Source of the DNA: Moraxellaceae bacterium
GTDB taxonomy: Bacteria > Pseudomonadota > Gammaproteobacteria > Pseudomonadales > Moraxellaceae
DNA length: 64,000 bases
NCBI GenBank assembly: GCA_024234595.1
Contig: JACKNZ010000009.1
Span: 62,001 to 126,000 of the forward strand
Direction: 5' to 3'
A program made the translations under genes and the position numbers. Within the stretch, counting starts at the first letter, position 1; every line of letters starts with the position of its first letter. Shown here piece by piece: positions 27,352 to 34,961 of this stretch. The notes beneath the pieces are model-generated. The model did not search any database. It saw nothing but the letters and a program-made list of their open reading frames with translations, and had not been told where the DNA came from.

Positions 27352-27411
27352 CAATAGTCTATATTTTGAGCAGTTAATGTGGCGGTAGATAATATTTTTT
27401 ATCTGTTAGCC

Positions 27412-27439
27412 CTTGAAGCTATCAAAGCCAACCCCATCT
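27412..27439 (+). promoter_or_regulatory. Sigma-32 (heat-shock) promoter for groES-groEL
   Basis: CTTGAAG and CCCCATCT are separated by 13 bases. This is a near-perfect match to the sigma-32 consensus (CTTGAAA, 13-14 bases, CCCCATnT). It lies about 85 bases before the groES start. A nine-pair hairpin (CAGTATCAG/CTGATGCTG) sits in the leader. No CIRCE element is seen. Confidence 0.85.
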
Positions 27440-27525
27440 TCAAAGCATTCTCAGTATCAGCTTTAAAACTGATGCTGCATTTACGCTAGTCTATATTAGG
27501 CTCAAATGATATTTAGGAGAGAAAC

Positions 27526-27816
27526 ATGAAAATTCGTCCTTTACATGACCGTGTGGTAATTCGCCGCGAAGAGCAAGAAACCAAAACTGCTGGCGGTATT
27601 ATTTTGGCAGGTTCTGCTGCCGAAAAGCCCTCACAAGGTGAAGTGATTGCCGTTGGTAATGGTCAAATTACCGAAGCTGGCGAAGTGCGTCCTTTAGATG
27701 TCAAAGTGGGCGACAAAGTATTGTTTGGTCAATATGCAGGTTCTACCGTCAAAGTGGATGGCGAAGAATTATTGATTATGAAAGAGTCGGATATTTTGGG
27801 TGTATTACAAGCCTAA
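27526..27816 (+). CDS. groS: Co-chaperonin GroES
   Basis: Heptameric lid of the GroEL chaperonin. The 96-residue protein has the family start MKIRPLHDRVVIRREE, a mobile loop ETKTAGGIILAGSA, and VGDKVLFGQYAGSTVKVDGE. AGGAGAG precedes the ATG. It is followed by groEL after 46 bases, behind a sigma-32 promoter. Confidence 0.98.
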   Translation: MKIRPLHDRVVIRREEQETKTAGGIILAGSAAEKPSQGEVIAVGNGQITEAGEVRPLDVKVGDKVLFGQYAGSTVKVDGEELLIMKESDILGVLQA

Positions 27817-27862
27817 TTATTATTCGCCTTAATTATCAACCTCAAATTTGTGGAGAAAAGAC

Positions 27863-29503
27863 ATGGCTGCTAAAGATGTAAAATTCGGCGATTCCGCCCG
27901 TCAAAAAATGATTAACGGTGTTAACGTATTAGCCGATGCCGTAAAAGTGACTTTAGGCCCTAAAGGTCGTAATGTGGTTATCGACAAGTCTTTTGGCGCA
28001 CCACACATTACCAAAGATGGTGTGTCTGTTGCCAAAGAAATTGAATTAAAAGACAAATTCGAAAACATGGGCGCGCAATTAGTTAAAGAAGTTGCTTCCA
28101 AAACCGCTGATGTAGCAGGTGATGGTACAACAACCGCCACTGTGTTAGCTCAGTCTATTTTAAATGAAGGCTTAAAAGCAGTTGCCGCAGGCATGAATCC
28201 AATGGATTTAAAGCGTGGTATCGACAAAGCTACTCGCGCTGCTGTTGCTTCTATTAAAGAAGTGGCTATTCCTTGTGCTGACAGCAAATCCATTGCTCAA
28301 GTCGGTTCTATTTCTGCAAATTCTGACACTACCATTGGCGATTTGATTGCACAAGCAATGGAAAAAGTGGGTAAAGAAGGCGTTATTACCGTTGAAGAAG
28401 GTTCTGGCTTTGATGACACCTTAGATGTCGTTGAGGGTATGCAGTTTGACCGTGGTTATATCAGCCCCTACTTTATCAACAAACAAGATACCATGACTGC
28501 CGAATTAGACAGCCCATTTATTTTGTTGGTTGACAAAAAAATCTCTAATATCCGTGAGTTAATTCCTGTATTGGAAGGTGTTGCCAAGTCCAGCAAGCCT
28601 TTATTGTTAATTGCCGAAGACGTAGAAGGTGAAGCCTTAGCCACTTTAGTTGTTAACAGTATGCGCGGCATTGTTAAAGTATGTGCTGTTAAAGCTCCCG
28701 GTTTTGGCGACCGTCGCAAAGCGATGTTGCAAGATATTGCAGTGTTAACAGGTGGCCAAGTGATTGCCGAAGAAGTCGGCTTAAGCCTCGAAAAAGCCAC
28801 TTTACAAGATTGTGGTCGCGCCAAAAAAGTGGTTGTTTCTAAAGAAAACACTATTATTATTGATGGCGAAGGTAACTCTGCTGACATTGCAGCGCGTGTT
28901 AAAACCATTCGTATTCAAATCGAAGAAGCCACTTCTGACTACGACAAAGAGAAGTTACAAGAGCGTGTCGCCAAACTCGCTGGTGGCGTAGCGGTTATTA
29001 AAGTGGGTGCTGCTACCGAAATTGAAATGAAAGAGAAAAAAGACCGTGTTGACGATGCCTTACACGCTACACGCGCTGCGGTAGAAGAAGGTGTGGTTGC
29101 TGGTGGTGGTGTCGCTTTAGTGCGCGCTGTACAAGCGATTGCCGATTTAACTGGTGACAATGCCGACCAAAATGCAGGTATCAACATTTTACGACGTGCA
29201 ATGGAAGCACCATTACGTCAAATCGTGACTAATGCTGGTGAAGAAGCCTCTGTGATTGTTAACAAAGTCAAAGAAGGTAGCGGCAACTTTGGTTATAACG
29301 CTGCTTCTGGTGAATTTGACGACATGATTAACATGGGTATTTTAGACCCTGCTAAAGTGACCCGTTCCGCTTTAGAAAATGCTGCTTCGGTTGCTGGCTT
29401 AATGTTAACCACTGAGTGCATGATTACCGACGCGCCCGATGACAAACCTGCTCCTATGGGTATGCCAGACGGCGGTATGGGCGGCATGGGCGGTATGATG
29501 TAA
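27863..29503 (+). CDS. groL: Chaperonin GroEL
   Basis: The 60-kDa chaperonin that folds proteins with GroES and ATP. The ATG at 27863 (MAAKDVKFGDSARQKM) gives 546 residues and has GGAG upstream. ATP-binding landmarks VKVTLGPKGRNV and DVAGDGTTTATVLAQ are present, and the C-terminus ends in the Gly-Gly-Met repeat tail. It is followed by a strong terminator. Confidence 0.98.
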   Translation: MAAKDVKFGDSARQKMINGVNVLADAVKVTLGPKGRNVVIDKSFGAPHITKDGVSVAKEIELKDKFENMGAQLVKEVASKTADVAGDGTTTATVLAQSILNEGLKAVAAGMNPMDLKRGIDKATRAAVASIKEVAIPCADSKSIAQVGSISANSDTTIGDLIAQAMEKVGKEGVITVEEGSGFDDTLDVVEGMQFDRGYISPYFINKQDTMTAELDSPFILLVDKKISNIRELIPVLEGVAKSSKPLLLIAEDVEGEALATLVVNSMRGIVKVCAVKAPGFGDRRKAMLQDIAVLTGGQVIAEEVGLSLEKATLQDCGRAKKVVVSKENTIIIDGEGNSADIAARVKTIRIQIEEATSDYDKEKLQERVAKLAGGVAVIKVGAATEIEMKEKKDRVDDALHATRAAVEEGVVAGGGVALVRAVQAIADLTGDNADQNAGINILRRAMEAPLRQIVTNAGEEASVIVNKVKEGSGNFGYNAASGEFDDMINMGILDPAKVTRSALENAASVAGLMLTTECMITDAPDDKPAPMGMPDGGMGGMGGMM

Positions 29504-29520
29504 GCTGCCTAATAGCCCCA

Positions 29521-29548
29521 AAAGCCCATCTTGATGATGGGCTTTTTT
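29521..29548 (+). terminator. Intrinsic terminator of groES-groEL
   Basis: AAAGCCCATC and GATGGGCTTT form a perfect ten-pair stem with loop TTGAT and continue into a T run, 17 bases after the groEL stop. Confidence 0.93.
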
Positions 29549-29664
29549 ATGAGCAAGTATTTTCGTCGGAAAAAATAACCTTTTGTAGATAAAGCGTACA
29601 GATTTATATTACAATCGTGCAATTAACCCGATGTGGTTTACAATAAATAAAAACGGGGTTTTTT

Positions 29665-29928
29665 ATGCGTTCCTTAGCTTTCTTGTTATTCGCTGCCAGT
29701 TCTGCGGTTGCTTCAGTGCCTGCAACGGCAGATACTTGTGGTAATTTGGCTGCTAAATTTGCTGACGAAGACAAACGCGATATGATGAGCGTAGGTGAAA
29801 TGGATGATTTGCGTTTGTGTGTTGGCGAGTGGATGCGTGACCAAGTATTGCAACATAATCGTCCCACCAATCATGAGTTAAGTGAGGCAGCTGCACGCTT
29901 ACCTACGGCACAAATAATTCAAAAATAA
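29665..29928 (+). CDS. Small exported protein of unknown function
   Basis: An 87-residue protein with a signal peptide (MRSLAFLLFAASSAVASVPA, cleavage near ATA). The mature part has two Cys residues (DTCGNLAAKF and LRLCVGEW) that could form a disulfide, plus an acidic helix. No domain is recognised. A hairpin-like AACCCG/CGGGGTT followed by a T run lies just before the ATG. It stands alone between groEL and leuA. Confidence 0.6.
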   Translation: MRSLAFLLFAASSAVASVPATADTCGNLAAKFADEDKRDMMSVGEMDDLRLCVGEWMRDQVLQHNRPTNHELSEAAARLPTAQIIQK

Positions 29929-30004
29929 AGCACACACTACTCCTGAGTTGTCGTGTTTAATGTCAGCCGTAGTTCAAAAAATAGCATTTGTTGTAAAAAG
30001 AGAG

Positions 30005-30033
30005 TTGGCAAACTGGCAAACTCTCGTTATAGT
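30005..30033 (+). promoter_or_regulatory. Sigma-70 promoter for the leuA leader
   Basis: TTGGCA and TATAGT are 17 bases apart, an excellent sigma-70 match. An inverted repeat GAGAGTT/AACTCTC spans the promoter and could be an operator. It lies about 40 bases before the candidate leader peptide. Confidence 0.6.
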
Positions 30034-30069
30034 CTAAATATTCAATTTATTTTGACTGCTATTGTATCC

Positions 30070-30123
30070 ATGAACAGTATTATCATTTCTAAAAACATTC
30101 TCTCCCTTCTTATGCTGCCCTAA
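30070..30123 (+). CDS. Candidate leuA leader peptide, 17 aa
   Basis: A short frame reads MNSIIISKNILSLLMLP, with four Ile and four Leu codons. It lies between a strong sigma-70 promoter and leuA and is followed by a hairpin and a T run. That is the arrangement of an amino-acid attenuator such as the E. coli leu leader. The ribosome binding site is weak. The reading is inference from composition and context. Confidence 0.55.
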   Translation: MNSIIISKNILSLLMLP

Positions 30124-30139
30124 GGGGCTATTCTTTTTT
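30103..30139 (+). terminator. Candidate attenuator hairpins before leuA
   Basis: TCCCTT can pair with AAGGGG (six pairs), or GCCC with GGGC. The two overlap and exclude each other, and CTATTCTTTTTT follows. They overlap the end and stop of the leader peptide. The stems are short, so termination strength is uncertain. Confidence 0.4.
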
Positions 30140-30207
30140 GTTGCTTAAAGCTTTTGTCGTTATTTGTCTATTTTTACATTCAAAACAGAATTTTGTGAGT
30201 TTTTATC

Positions 30208-31755
30208 ATGAACAAAGATAAGTTGTTTATTTTTGATACTACGATGCGCGATGGTGAGCAAAGTCCCGGTGCATCTATGACTTTAGAAGAAAAAGTGCGT
30301 ATTGGTAAAGCCTTAGAGCGCATGAAAGTCGATATTATTGAGGCAGGTTTTGCCATTGCCAGTCAGGGCGACTTTTTGGCGGTTAAAGCGGTTGCCGAAG
30401 CTGTTAAAGATTCGCGTATTTGCTCCTTGGCGCGTGCGCGTGCCGAAGATATTGACCGCGCGGCCGAAGCCTTAAAAAATGCTAATGCTGCCCGTATTCA
30501 TACCTTTATTGCCACTAGCCCGATTCACATGAAATATAAATTGCGTTTAGAGCCTGATGCGGTGGTTGAAAACGCGGTACGCGCCATTAAACACGCACGC
30601 AATTTGGTCGAAGATGTGGAGTTTTCGTGTGAAGATGCAGGTCGCTCTGAGTTAGATTTTTTGTGTCGTATCATTGAGGCCGCGATTGATGCAGGGGCGC
30701 GCACCATTAACATTCCAGATACTGTTGGTTATGCCATTCCCCAACAATTTGGTGAGTTAATTCATAACATTATTAGCCGTGTGCCAAACGCAGACAAAGC
30801 TATCTTTTCAGTGCATTGCCATAATGACTTAGGTTTGGCGGTGGCCAATTCTTTATCTGCGGTATTAAACGGTGCGCGTCAAGTGGAATGTACCATTAAC
30901 GGTTTGGGTGAAAGAGCAGGTAATGCCGCTTTAGAAGAAGTGGTGATGGCAACGCGTACCCGTAGTGATTTATTTATTGTTGAAACAGGTATTTATACCC
31001 CTGAAATTGTACCTACTTCACGTTTAGTATCGGGTATTACGGGTTTTCCTGTTCAGCCTAATAAAGCGATTGTGGGGGCTAATGCCTTTGCTCACGAATC
31101 AGGTATTCATCAAGATGGTGTATTAAAGCACCGTGAAACTTACGAAATTATGCGAGCTGAAGACGTGGGTTGGAATGCCAATCGCATGGTGTTAGGTAAA
31201 CATTCGGGACGTGCCGCTTTTAAGGCGCGTTTAGAACAGTTAGGTATTGAGATTGGCACCGATAACTCCTTTAATAGTTTGTTTATGCGTTTTAAAGAGT
31301 TAGCCGATAAAAAACACGATATTTTTGATGAGGATTTGCACGCTTTAGTAAGTGACACTCAAAATGAAGTGGCTGAAACTTATAAATTAACCAGTTTAGA
31401 AGTGACTTCTAAAACAGGCACTAAACCTGAAGCTTTATTAACCTTAGTGGTTAATGGTGAAGACAAATATGTTACCGCCATTGGCTCAGGCCCTGTTGAT
31501 GCTACTTTTAGAGCCATTGAAGCGGTGGCTAATTCGGGGACAACCTTGGAGTTGTATTCGGTTAACGCCATTACCAGTGGCACAGACTCTCAAGGAGAAG
31601 TCACGGTGCGTTTAAATCAAGCAGGGCGCATTATTAACGGTCATGGTGCAGATACCGATATTGTGATTGCCAGTGCCAAAGCCTATTTAGATGCCTTAAA
31701 TTTAATGGTAGCTAATGTCGCTCGCGCTCACCCACAAGAAGAAGATAATATCTAA
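30208..31755 (+). CDS. leuA: 2-isopropylmalate synthase
   Basis: First committed enzyme of leucine synthesis: condenses acetyl-CoA with 2-ketoisovalerate. The TIM-barrel domain begins with FDTTMRDGEQSPGASM and holds FSVHCHNDLGLAVANSL with the metal-binding His pair and NGLGERAGNAALEEV. The C-terminal LeuA regulatory domain (about 390-500) senses leucine. Length 515 is typical of the long LeuA form. The downstream HolD-like gene begins directly after its stop, so they are probably one transcript. Confidence 0.97.
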   Translation: MNKDKLFIFDTTMRDGEQSPGASMTLEEKVRIGKALERMKVDIIEAGFAIASQGDFLAVKAVAEAVKDSRICSLARARAEDIDRAAEALKNANAARIHTFIATSPIHMKYKLRLEPDAVVENAVRAIKHARNLVEDVEFSCEDAGRSELDFLCRIIEAAIDAGARTINIPDTVGYAIPQQFGELIHNIISRVPNADKAIFSVHCHNDLGLAVANSLSAVLNGARQVECTINGLGERAGNAALEEVVMATRTRSDLFIVETGIYTPEIVPTSRLVSGITGFPVQPNKAIVGANAFAHESGIHQDGVLKHRETYEIMRAEDVGWNANRMVLGKHSGRAAFKARLEQLGIEIGTDNSFNSLFMRFKELADKKHDIFDEDLHALVSDTQNEVAETYKLTSLEVTSKTGTKPEALLTLVVNGEDKYVTAIGSGPVDATFRAIEAVANSGTTLELYSVNAITSGTDSQGEVTVRLNQAGRIINGHGADTDIVIASAKAYLDALNLMVANVARAHPQEEDNI

Positions 31756-32580
31756 ATGTGGCCACAAGCACTGGCAGAAGGTCGCCGCCAAGCCTATTTG
31801 GCGGCACTTGACATCCCATTATGGCGGGTGCGCTCTGACAGTGTCTTAGTAGAGCAGAGTATCCCAATAGATTTTGTGCCTTATTATGAGGAACAACATC
31901 TATCCTCAAGTTTAGAAGTAGAATCCGTACAAGCTCAAACGGTAGTTGAAGATACATCATCCTCAAACACAACTGCTTATGTCGATAATATAAACAAAGA
32001 AAACAGAGCAGAGCCTATTTTTGATGAACCACCGTTAGAAAGTTATTTTAATGACCCAGAATATCAACGAGCCGAAGATGTTGATAATTTTGCCCGTGCG
32101 CGTGAGTCACTCAAACAACAGCTAGAGCCTGTTAAAAAGCCAGTGTTAGCAGCTGATACGCCTATCCCAGCTGTCAATGATGAGCAACCGATTCACTTTA
32201 AGTTTGCGGTTTATACGTGTGGTTTGTGGCAATTGATTGTGCCTCGTTCACAGTTATTAAGTCCCAGTGAAATGAATTTACTGGCTAATATTCAACGGGT
32301 ATTACAAACCGAAAATGCCCCACCGTTGTTGTTTGCATGGCCAATGGTTAATCATTATGCCATTCCTCGCCACAAAACAGCGGCAAGAGAAGCACTAAAA
32401 GCGTTTTTTAGTAATCAAGCCTTGAGTGATAAAGGCTATATAGTGCTTGCAGATTATGAAGATGAGCTATTTACTTTATTACAGCAAAGCACCACTAAAC
32501 CTGTGATTAGGCAACTTGGTTTAAGTAGTTTATTACAACACCCAATTAAGAAAAAAGACTTATGGTTAGTATTGACTTAA
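31756..32580 (+). CDS. Conserved protein before rimI, possibly HolD-like
   Basis: A 274-residue cytoplasmic protein whose ATG directly follows the leuA stop. The N-terminus (RRQAYLAALDIPLWRVRSDS) resembles the start of the DNA polymerase III psi subunit, which in E. coli is encoded just before rimI. The middle (about 50-140) is acidic and low in complexity. The C-terminal half (about 145-274) looks globular and contains VYTCGLWQLIVPRSQLLS. The HolD link is an inference from N-terminal similarity and gene order; the length is about twice that of E. coli HolD. Confidence 0.5.
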   Translation: MWPQALAEGRRQAYLAALDIPLWRVRSDSVLVEQSIPIDFVPYYEEQHLSSSLEVESVQAQTVVEDTSSSNTTAYVDNINKENRAEPIFDEPPLESYFNDPEYQRAEDVDNFARARESLKQQLEPVKKPVLAADTPIPAVNDEQPIHFKFAVYTCGLWQLIVPRSQLLSPSEMNLLANIQRVLQTENAPPLLFAWPMVNHYAIPRHKTAAREALKAFFSNQALSDKGYIVLADYEDELFTLLQQSTTKPVIRQLGLSSLLQHPIKKKDLWLVLT

Positions 32581-33017
32581 TCACATTACGTCCCATGACC
32601 CTTGTGGATATAGAGGCCGTTTTAGCCATTGAGCGACAAGTACAATATGCGCCGTGGACGCATCAACTATTTGTTGATAGCTTGGAGCGTCATTTATGTT
32701 GGGTGGCCGAGCAGCAATCGAGTGTGGTGGGTTTTTTGGTGGTGCAGTTTATTGTCGATGAGGCGCACTTGCTAAATATCGCGGTAGAGCCACTACAGCA
32801 AAAGCAGGGCATTGGACGTATCTTACTCAATGCCGTACAACAACAAAGTCGCTTAAAAAAAGCCAATACCATTTTTTTAGAGGTAAGAGCAGGAAACAAG
32901 CGTGCGATTAGCTTGTATCAAATGGCAGGTTTTAACGAAATAGGATTACGTAAAAACTATTATCCTGCCGCACAAGCTAAAGAAGATGCGGTTATTATGG
33001 CCTTGATGTTGTTTTAA
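32562..33017 (+). CDS. rimI: Ribosomal protein S18 alanine N-acetyltransferase RimI
   Basis: GNAT-fold acetyltransferase that modifies ribosomal protein S18. The acetyl-CoA loop is visible as VEPLQQKQGIGRILLNAVQQ, and LEVRAGNKRAISLYQMAGF and NYYPAAQAKEDAVIMAL follow. Length 151 is typical. It overlaps the upstream gene by 19 bases, suggesting coupling. Its stop is immediately followed by palindromic repeats. Confidence 0.9.
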   Translation: MVSIDLITLRPMTLVDIEAVLAIERQVQYAPWTHQLFVDSLERHLCWVAEQQSSVVGFLVVQFIVDEAHLLNIAVEPLQQKQGIGRILLNAVQQQSRLKKANTIFLEVRAGNKRAISLYQMAGFNEIGLRKNYYPAAQAKEDAVIMALMLF

Positions 33018-33023
33018 TTCGCA

Positions 33024-33060
33024 CCTTATTTCTCTCTCTCCTGTGGGAGAGGGTTGGGGT
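33024..33060. repeat. Partial MITE-like core after rimI
   Basis: CTCTCTCCTGTGGGAGAG followed by GGTTGGGGTGAGGGC matches the core of the MITE copies near 43.2 and 52.2 kb. The GACTTACGCA ends are absent. The hairpin begins a few bases past the rimI stop and might act as its terminator. Confidence 0.65.
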
Positions 33061-33127
33061 GAGGGCAAATAGCAAACGACAATAACCCCTAGGTTTATCA
33101 AACTCGCCGTAAAACCTCGTGCCCTTT

Positions 33128-33211
33128 GGTTGCTGAGCTTGTCGAAGTAAGGCCGAGGATATAAGGCGGTGACACGACAGCTTGTCAATACTTCGGCTTC
33201 GCTCAGTAACC
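33128..33211. repeat. REP-like inverted pair between rimI and tnpB
   Basis: GGTTGCTGAGC...GTCGAAGTA is followed after about 40 bases by an inverted copy TACTTCGGCTTCGCTCAG plus TAACC. It belongs to the TTCGACTnCGCTCAG repeat family also seen inside tnpB, in its right end, and at 54.1, 62.7 and 63.9 kb. Confidence 0.75.
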
Positions 33212-33345
33212 ATGCGATTTGGCACAAATCAGCAAGGTTGATAGGCTGGCAAGTGTCACTTAGGGTTGTTGAGCCTTGCTGAAATACAGAATAAGGTCTT
33301 AAAAAAGTAGTTGTTTTAACCATGAATGACTCTTAAAATCAATCC

Positions 33346-34455
33346 ATGAAAACACTTAAATTACGGATAAAAGACAAACATAGCAAGGTGCTCAACCAGC
33401 TCGCATCCGAGGTAAACTTTGTTTGGAATTACGTCAATGACTTGTGTTTCAAACATCTTCAAAGAACAGGTAAATTCTTCTCTGCCTTTGATATTGCCAA
33501 GTATACAGCAGGGGCAAGTAAATTACTTCACTTACACAGCCAAACGATTCAAGCCATTACCGAAGAATTAGTGTTAAGACGCAAACAATTCAAAAAAGCT
33601 AAACTCAAATGGCGAGTCTCGAATCCTCACTCAGCCAAAAAATCACTAGGCTGGATACCCTTCAAAAAAACAGCGATTAAATATCAACACGGCCAAGTCA
33701 AATATGGCAATCACTGGTTTAGTTTATGGGATAGCTATGGGCTATCGAAATATAATGTCAAAACAGGCGCATTTGTACAAGATAGCCGTGGTCGTTGGTA
33801 TGTATGCTTGGTAGTTGATAGTTCGACTACGCTCACTAAGCTAGCACCTAATGTGGTCACTAAGCGATGGTCACTGAGCAAAGCCGAAGTGAGTCGAAGT
33901 GTGGGGATTGATTTAGGTCTAAAAGACTTTGCTACGCTCTCTAATGGCAAAAAAATTGCAGCACAACGCACTTACCGAAAATATGAGCAAAAATTGGGTA
34001 TTGCGCAACGCGCCAGACATAAAAAGCGTGTTAAAGCCATTCATGCCAAAATTAAACATATCAGAAATAATCACTTACACCAAGAAAGCACCGCATTAGT
34101 TAAAAATTACGCCGCGATATTTGTTGGCAATATCAACGCAAAAAGTTTAGCCAAAACCAAACTAGCAAAGTCGGTGTTAGATGCAGGCTGGACGATGTTT
34201 AGAACCCTACTCAAGTATAAATGCGAGAACGCAGGGGTATGGTTTGAAGAAGTCAACGAAAGCTATACCACCCAAACTTGCTCGTGCTGTGGCTCACGCG
34301 ACAGTAGTCCGAAAGGTAGAGCAGGACTTGGAATGAGAGAATGGACTTGTGTGCAGTGCGGTACACTGCATGACCGCGACGTAAACGCCGCTAAGAATAT
34401 TCTCGCGCTCGGACATGAGCGTCTTGCAGAAGGAATCCTCGCCCTCGGTTACTGA
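33346..34455 (+). CDS. tnpB: TnpB RNA-guided nuclease (IS605-type)
   Basis: Transposon-encoded nuclease, ancestor-like to Cas12. The 369-residue protein starts MKTLKLRIKDKHSKVLNQLA. RuvC-I is VGIDLGLKDFATLS with D189. At the RuvC-II position it reads FVGNINAKSLAKTK with G261 where many TnpBs have Glu, and a Glu-rich segment WFEEVNE (E301, E302, E305) lies later. The zinc finger uses CSCCGS and CVQCG, and RuvC-III is DRDVNAAKN with D345. The stretch SSTTLTKLAPNVVTKRWSLS and the residues up to SVGID (about 160-186) come from an inserted palindromic repeat. The frame stays open, so it may still be made. Its start lies in a short repeat-rich gap after rimI. Confidence 0.92.
   Translation: MKTLKLRIKDKHSKVLNQLASEVNFVWNYVNDLCFKHLQRTGKFFSAFDIAKYTAGASKLLHLHSQTIQAITEELVLRRKQFKKAKLKWRVSNPHSAKKSLGWIPFKKTAIKYQHGQVKYGNHWFSLWDSYGLSKYNVKTGAFVQDSRGRWYVCLVVDSSTTLTKLAPNVVTKRWSLSKAEVSRSVGIDLGLKDFATLSNGKKIAAQRTYRKYEQKLGIAQRARHKKRVKAIHAKIKHIRNNHLHQESTALVKNYAAIFVGNINAKSLAKTKLAKSVLDAGWTMFRTLLKYKCENAGVWFEEVNESYTTQTCSCCGSRDSSPKGRAGLGMREWTCVQCGTLHDRDVNAAKNILALGHERLAEGILALGY
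33821..33900 (+). repeat. REP-like repeat inside the tnpB frame
   Basis: GTTCGACTACGCTCACTAAG at one end and CACTGAGCAAAGCCGAAGTG plus AGTCGAAGT at the other form inverted halves of the same family that lies between genes elsewhere in the window. It is 80 bases long and keeps the reading frame. Confidence 0.75.
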
Positions 34456-34490
34456 GCTTAGTCGAAGTATTGAGGGCGGGGAGGGTGTCA
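34400..34490 (+). ncRNA. Candidate omega/reRNA scaffold of TnpB
   Basis: In IS605-type elements the guide RNA scaffold comes from the tnpB 3' end and right-end sequence and stops at the element boundary, with the guide in the flank. Here the right-end hairpin (34437-34480) followed by GGGTGTCAA fits that layout, and the guide would begin at about 34492 with TCTGTCTCAGAG. The 5' end is a guess. A REP half-site (34447-34469) fills the hairpin loop. Confidence 0.45.
34447..34469 (+). repeat. REP half-site in the tnpB right-end hairpin loop
   Basis: GGTTACTGAGC...GTCGAAGTA matches the half-site after rimI (33128-33149) almost exactly. It occupies the loop between the two arms of the right-end hairpin. 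Confidence 0.7.
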
Positions 34491-34961
34491 ATCTGTCTCA
34501 GAGTGATTGGCTAATTTTTCGGCCAATATCGCATAAGCTTCATCAAAGTCAGGAATGGATAACTTTGAGGCTTTACGTTTAGCAATGGCCATTTTGAGTG
34601 CAGTTTTAAGACCATGACGGTTAATGGAATAACCAAACATCCGCGCATTACCTTCTTTATCTTTCCAACTGCCATTTAAGTAAGCATAAGCATGTGGGCT
34701 ATCGCGGTGGCTACGCCATTGAATATGGATACCAATCACGCCAGAGCTATTACGCTTGCCTAAGCCTTCCTGAGGTAAACGTTGACTGCTACTTTTAATG
34801 CCTAATTCTTTTAAAAATACTTGTTCAGCGAGTTTGGCTTCTTTAAGCGTGGCGCGTTTGCCGCCATATTTTTTAATTGAAAAATAACGAGTTTTTCCTT
34901 TGACGCGTACTTGAAAACCATGTTCGCCTGTTTTTTGATTGATAATTTCTTGAATAGCCAT
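34488..34961 (-). CDS. AP2-like DNA-binding domain protein
   Basis: A 157-residue basic protein with two AP2-like segments. The first lies at about 12-55 (GFQVRVKGKTRYFSIKKYGG and the EAKLAEQVFLKEL helix). The second lies at about 75-135 (SGVIGIHIQWRS, YAYLNGSWKD, RMFGYSINRHGLKTALKMAI). Bacterial AP2 domains usually occur in integrases, HNH endonucleases or small DNA-binding proteins; no catalytic motif is present here. Its TGA stop lies within the TCAA right end of the TnpB element, so its natural C-terminus may have been replaced. Function unknown, probably DNA binding. Confidence 0.7.
   Translation of the reverse strand: MAIQEIINQKTGEHGFQVRVKGKTRYFSIKKYGGKRATLKEAKLAEQVFLKELGIKSSSQRLPQEGLGKRNSSGVIGIHIQWRSHRDSPHAYAYLNGSWKDKEGNARMFGYSINRHGLKTALKMAIAKRKASKLSIPDFDEAYAILAEKLANHSETD

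Larger units (their letters stand above)
33346..34491 (+). mobile_element. IS200/IS605-type element with tnpB only
   Basis: Contains tnpB but no Y1 transposase tnpA. The right end is clear: hairpin CCTCGCCCTC/GAGGGCGGGG (ten pairs with one G-T), then AGGGTGTCAA, matching the TCAA cleavage end common in IS605-type elements. The left end is not resolved: I set it at the tnpB start, but it could lie up to a few tens of bases upstream. The right boundary falls at the stop of the AP2-like gene. Confidence 0.75.

Noticed and set aside
32946..33323. Minus-strand frames after rimI
   Set aside because: They consist of translated palindromic repeats, not a gene.
33821..33900. Frameshift or pseudogene call for tnpB
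   Set aside because: The inserted repeat preserves the frame and all zinc and RuvC motifs before and after it remain, so tnpB is kept as an intact frame.
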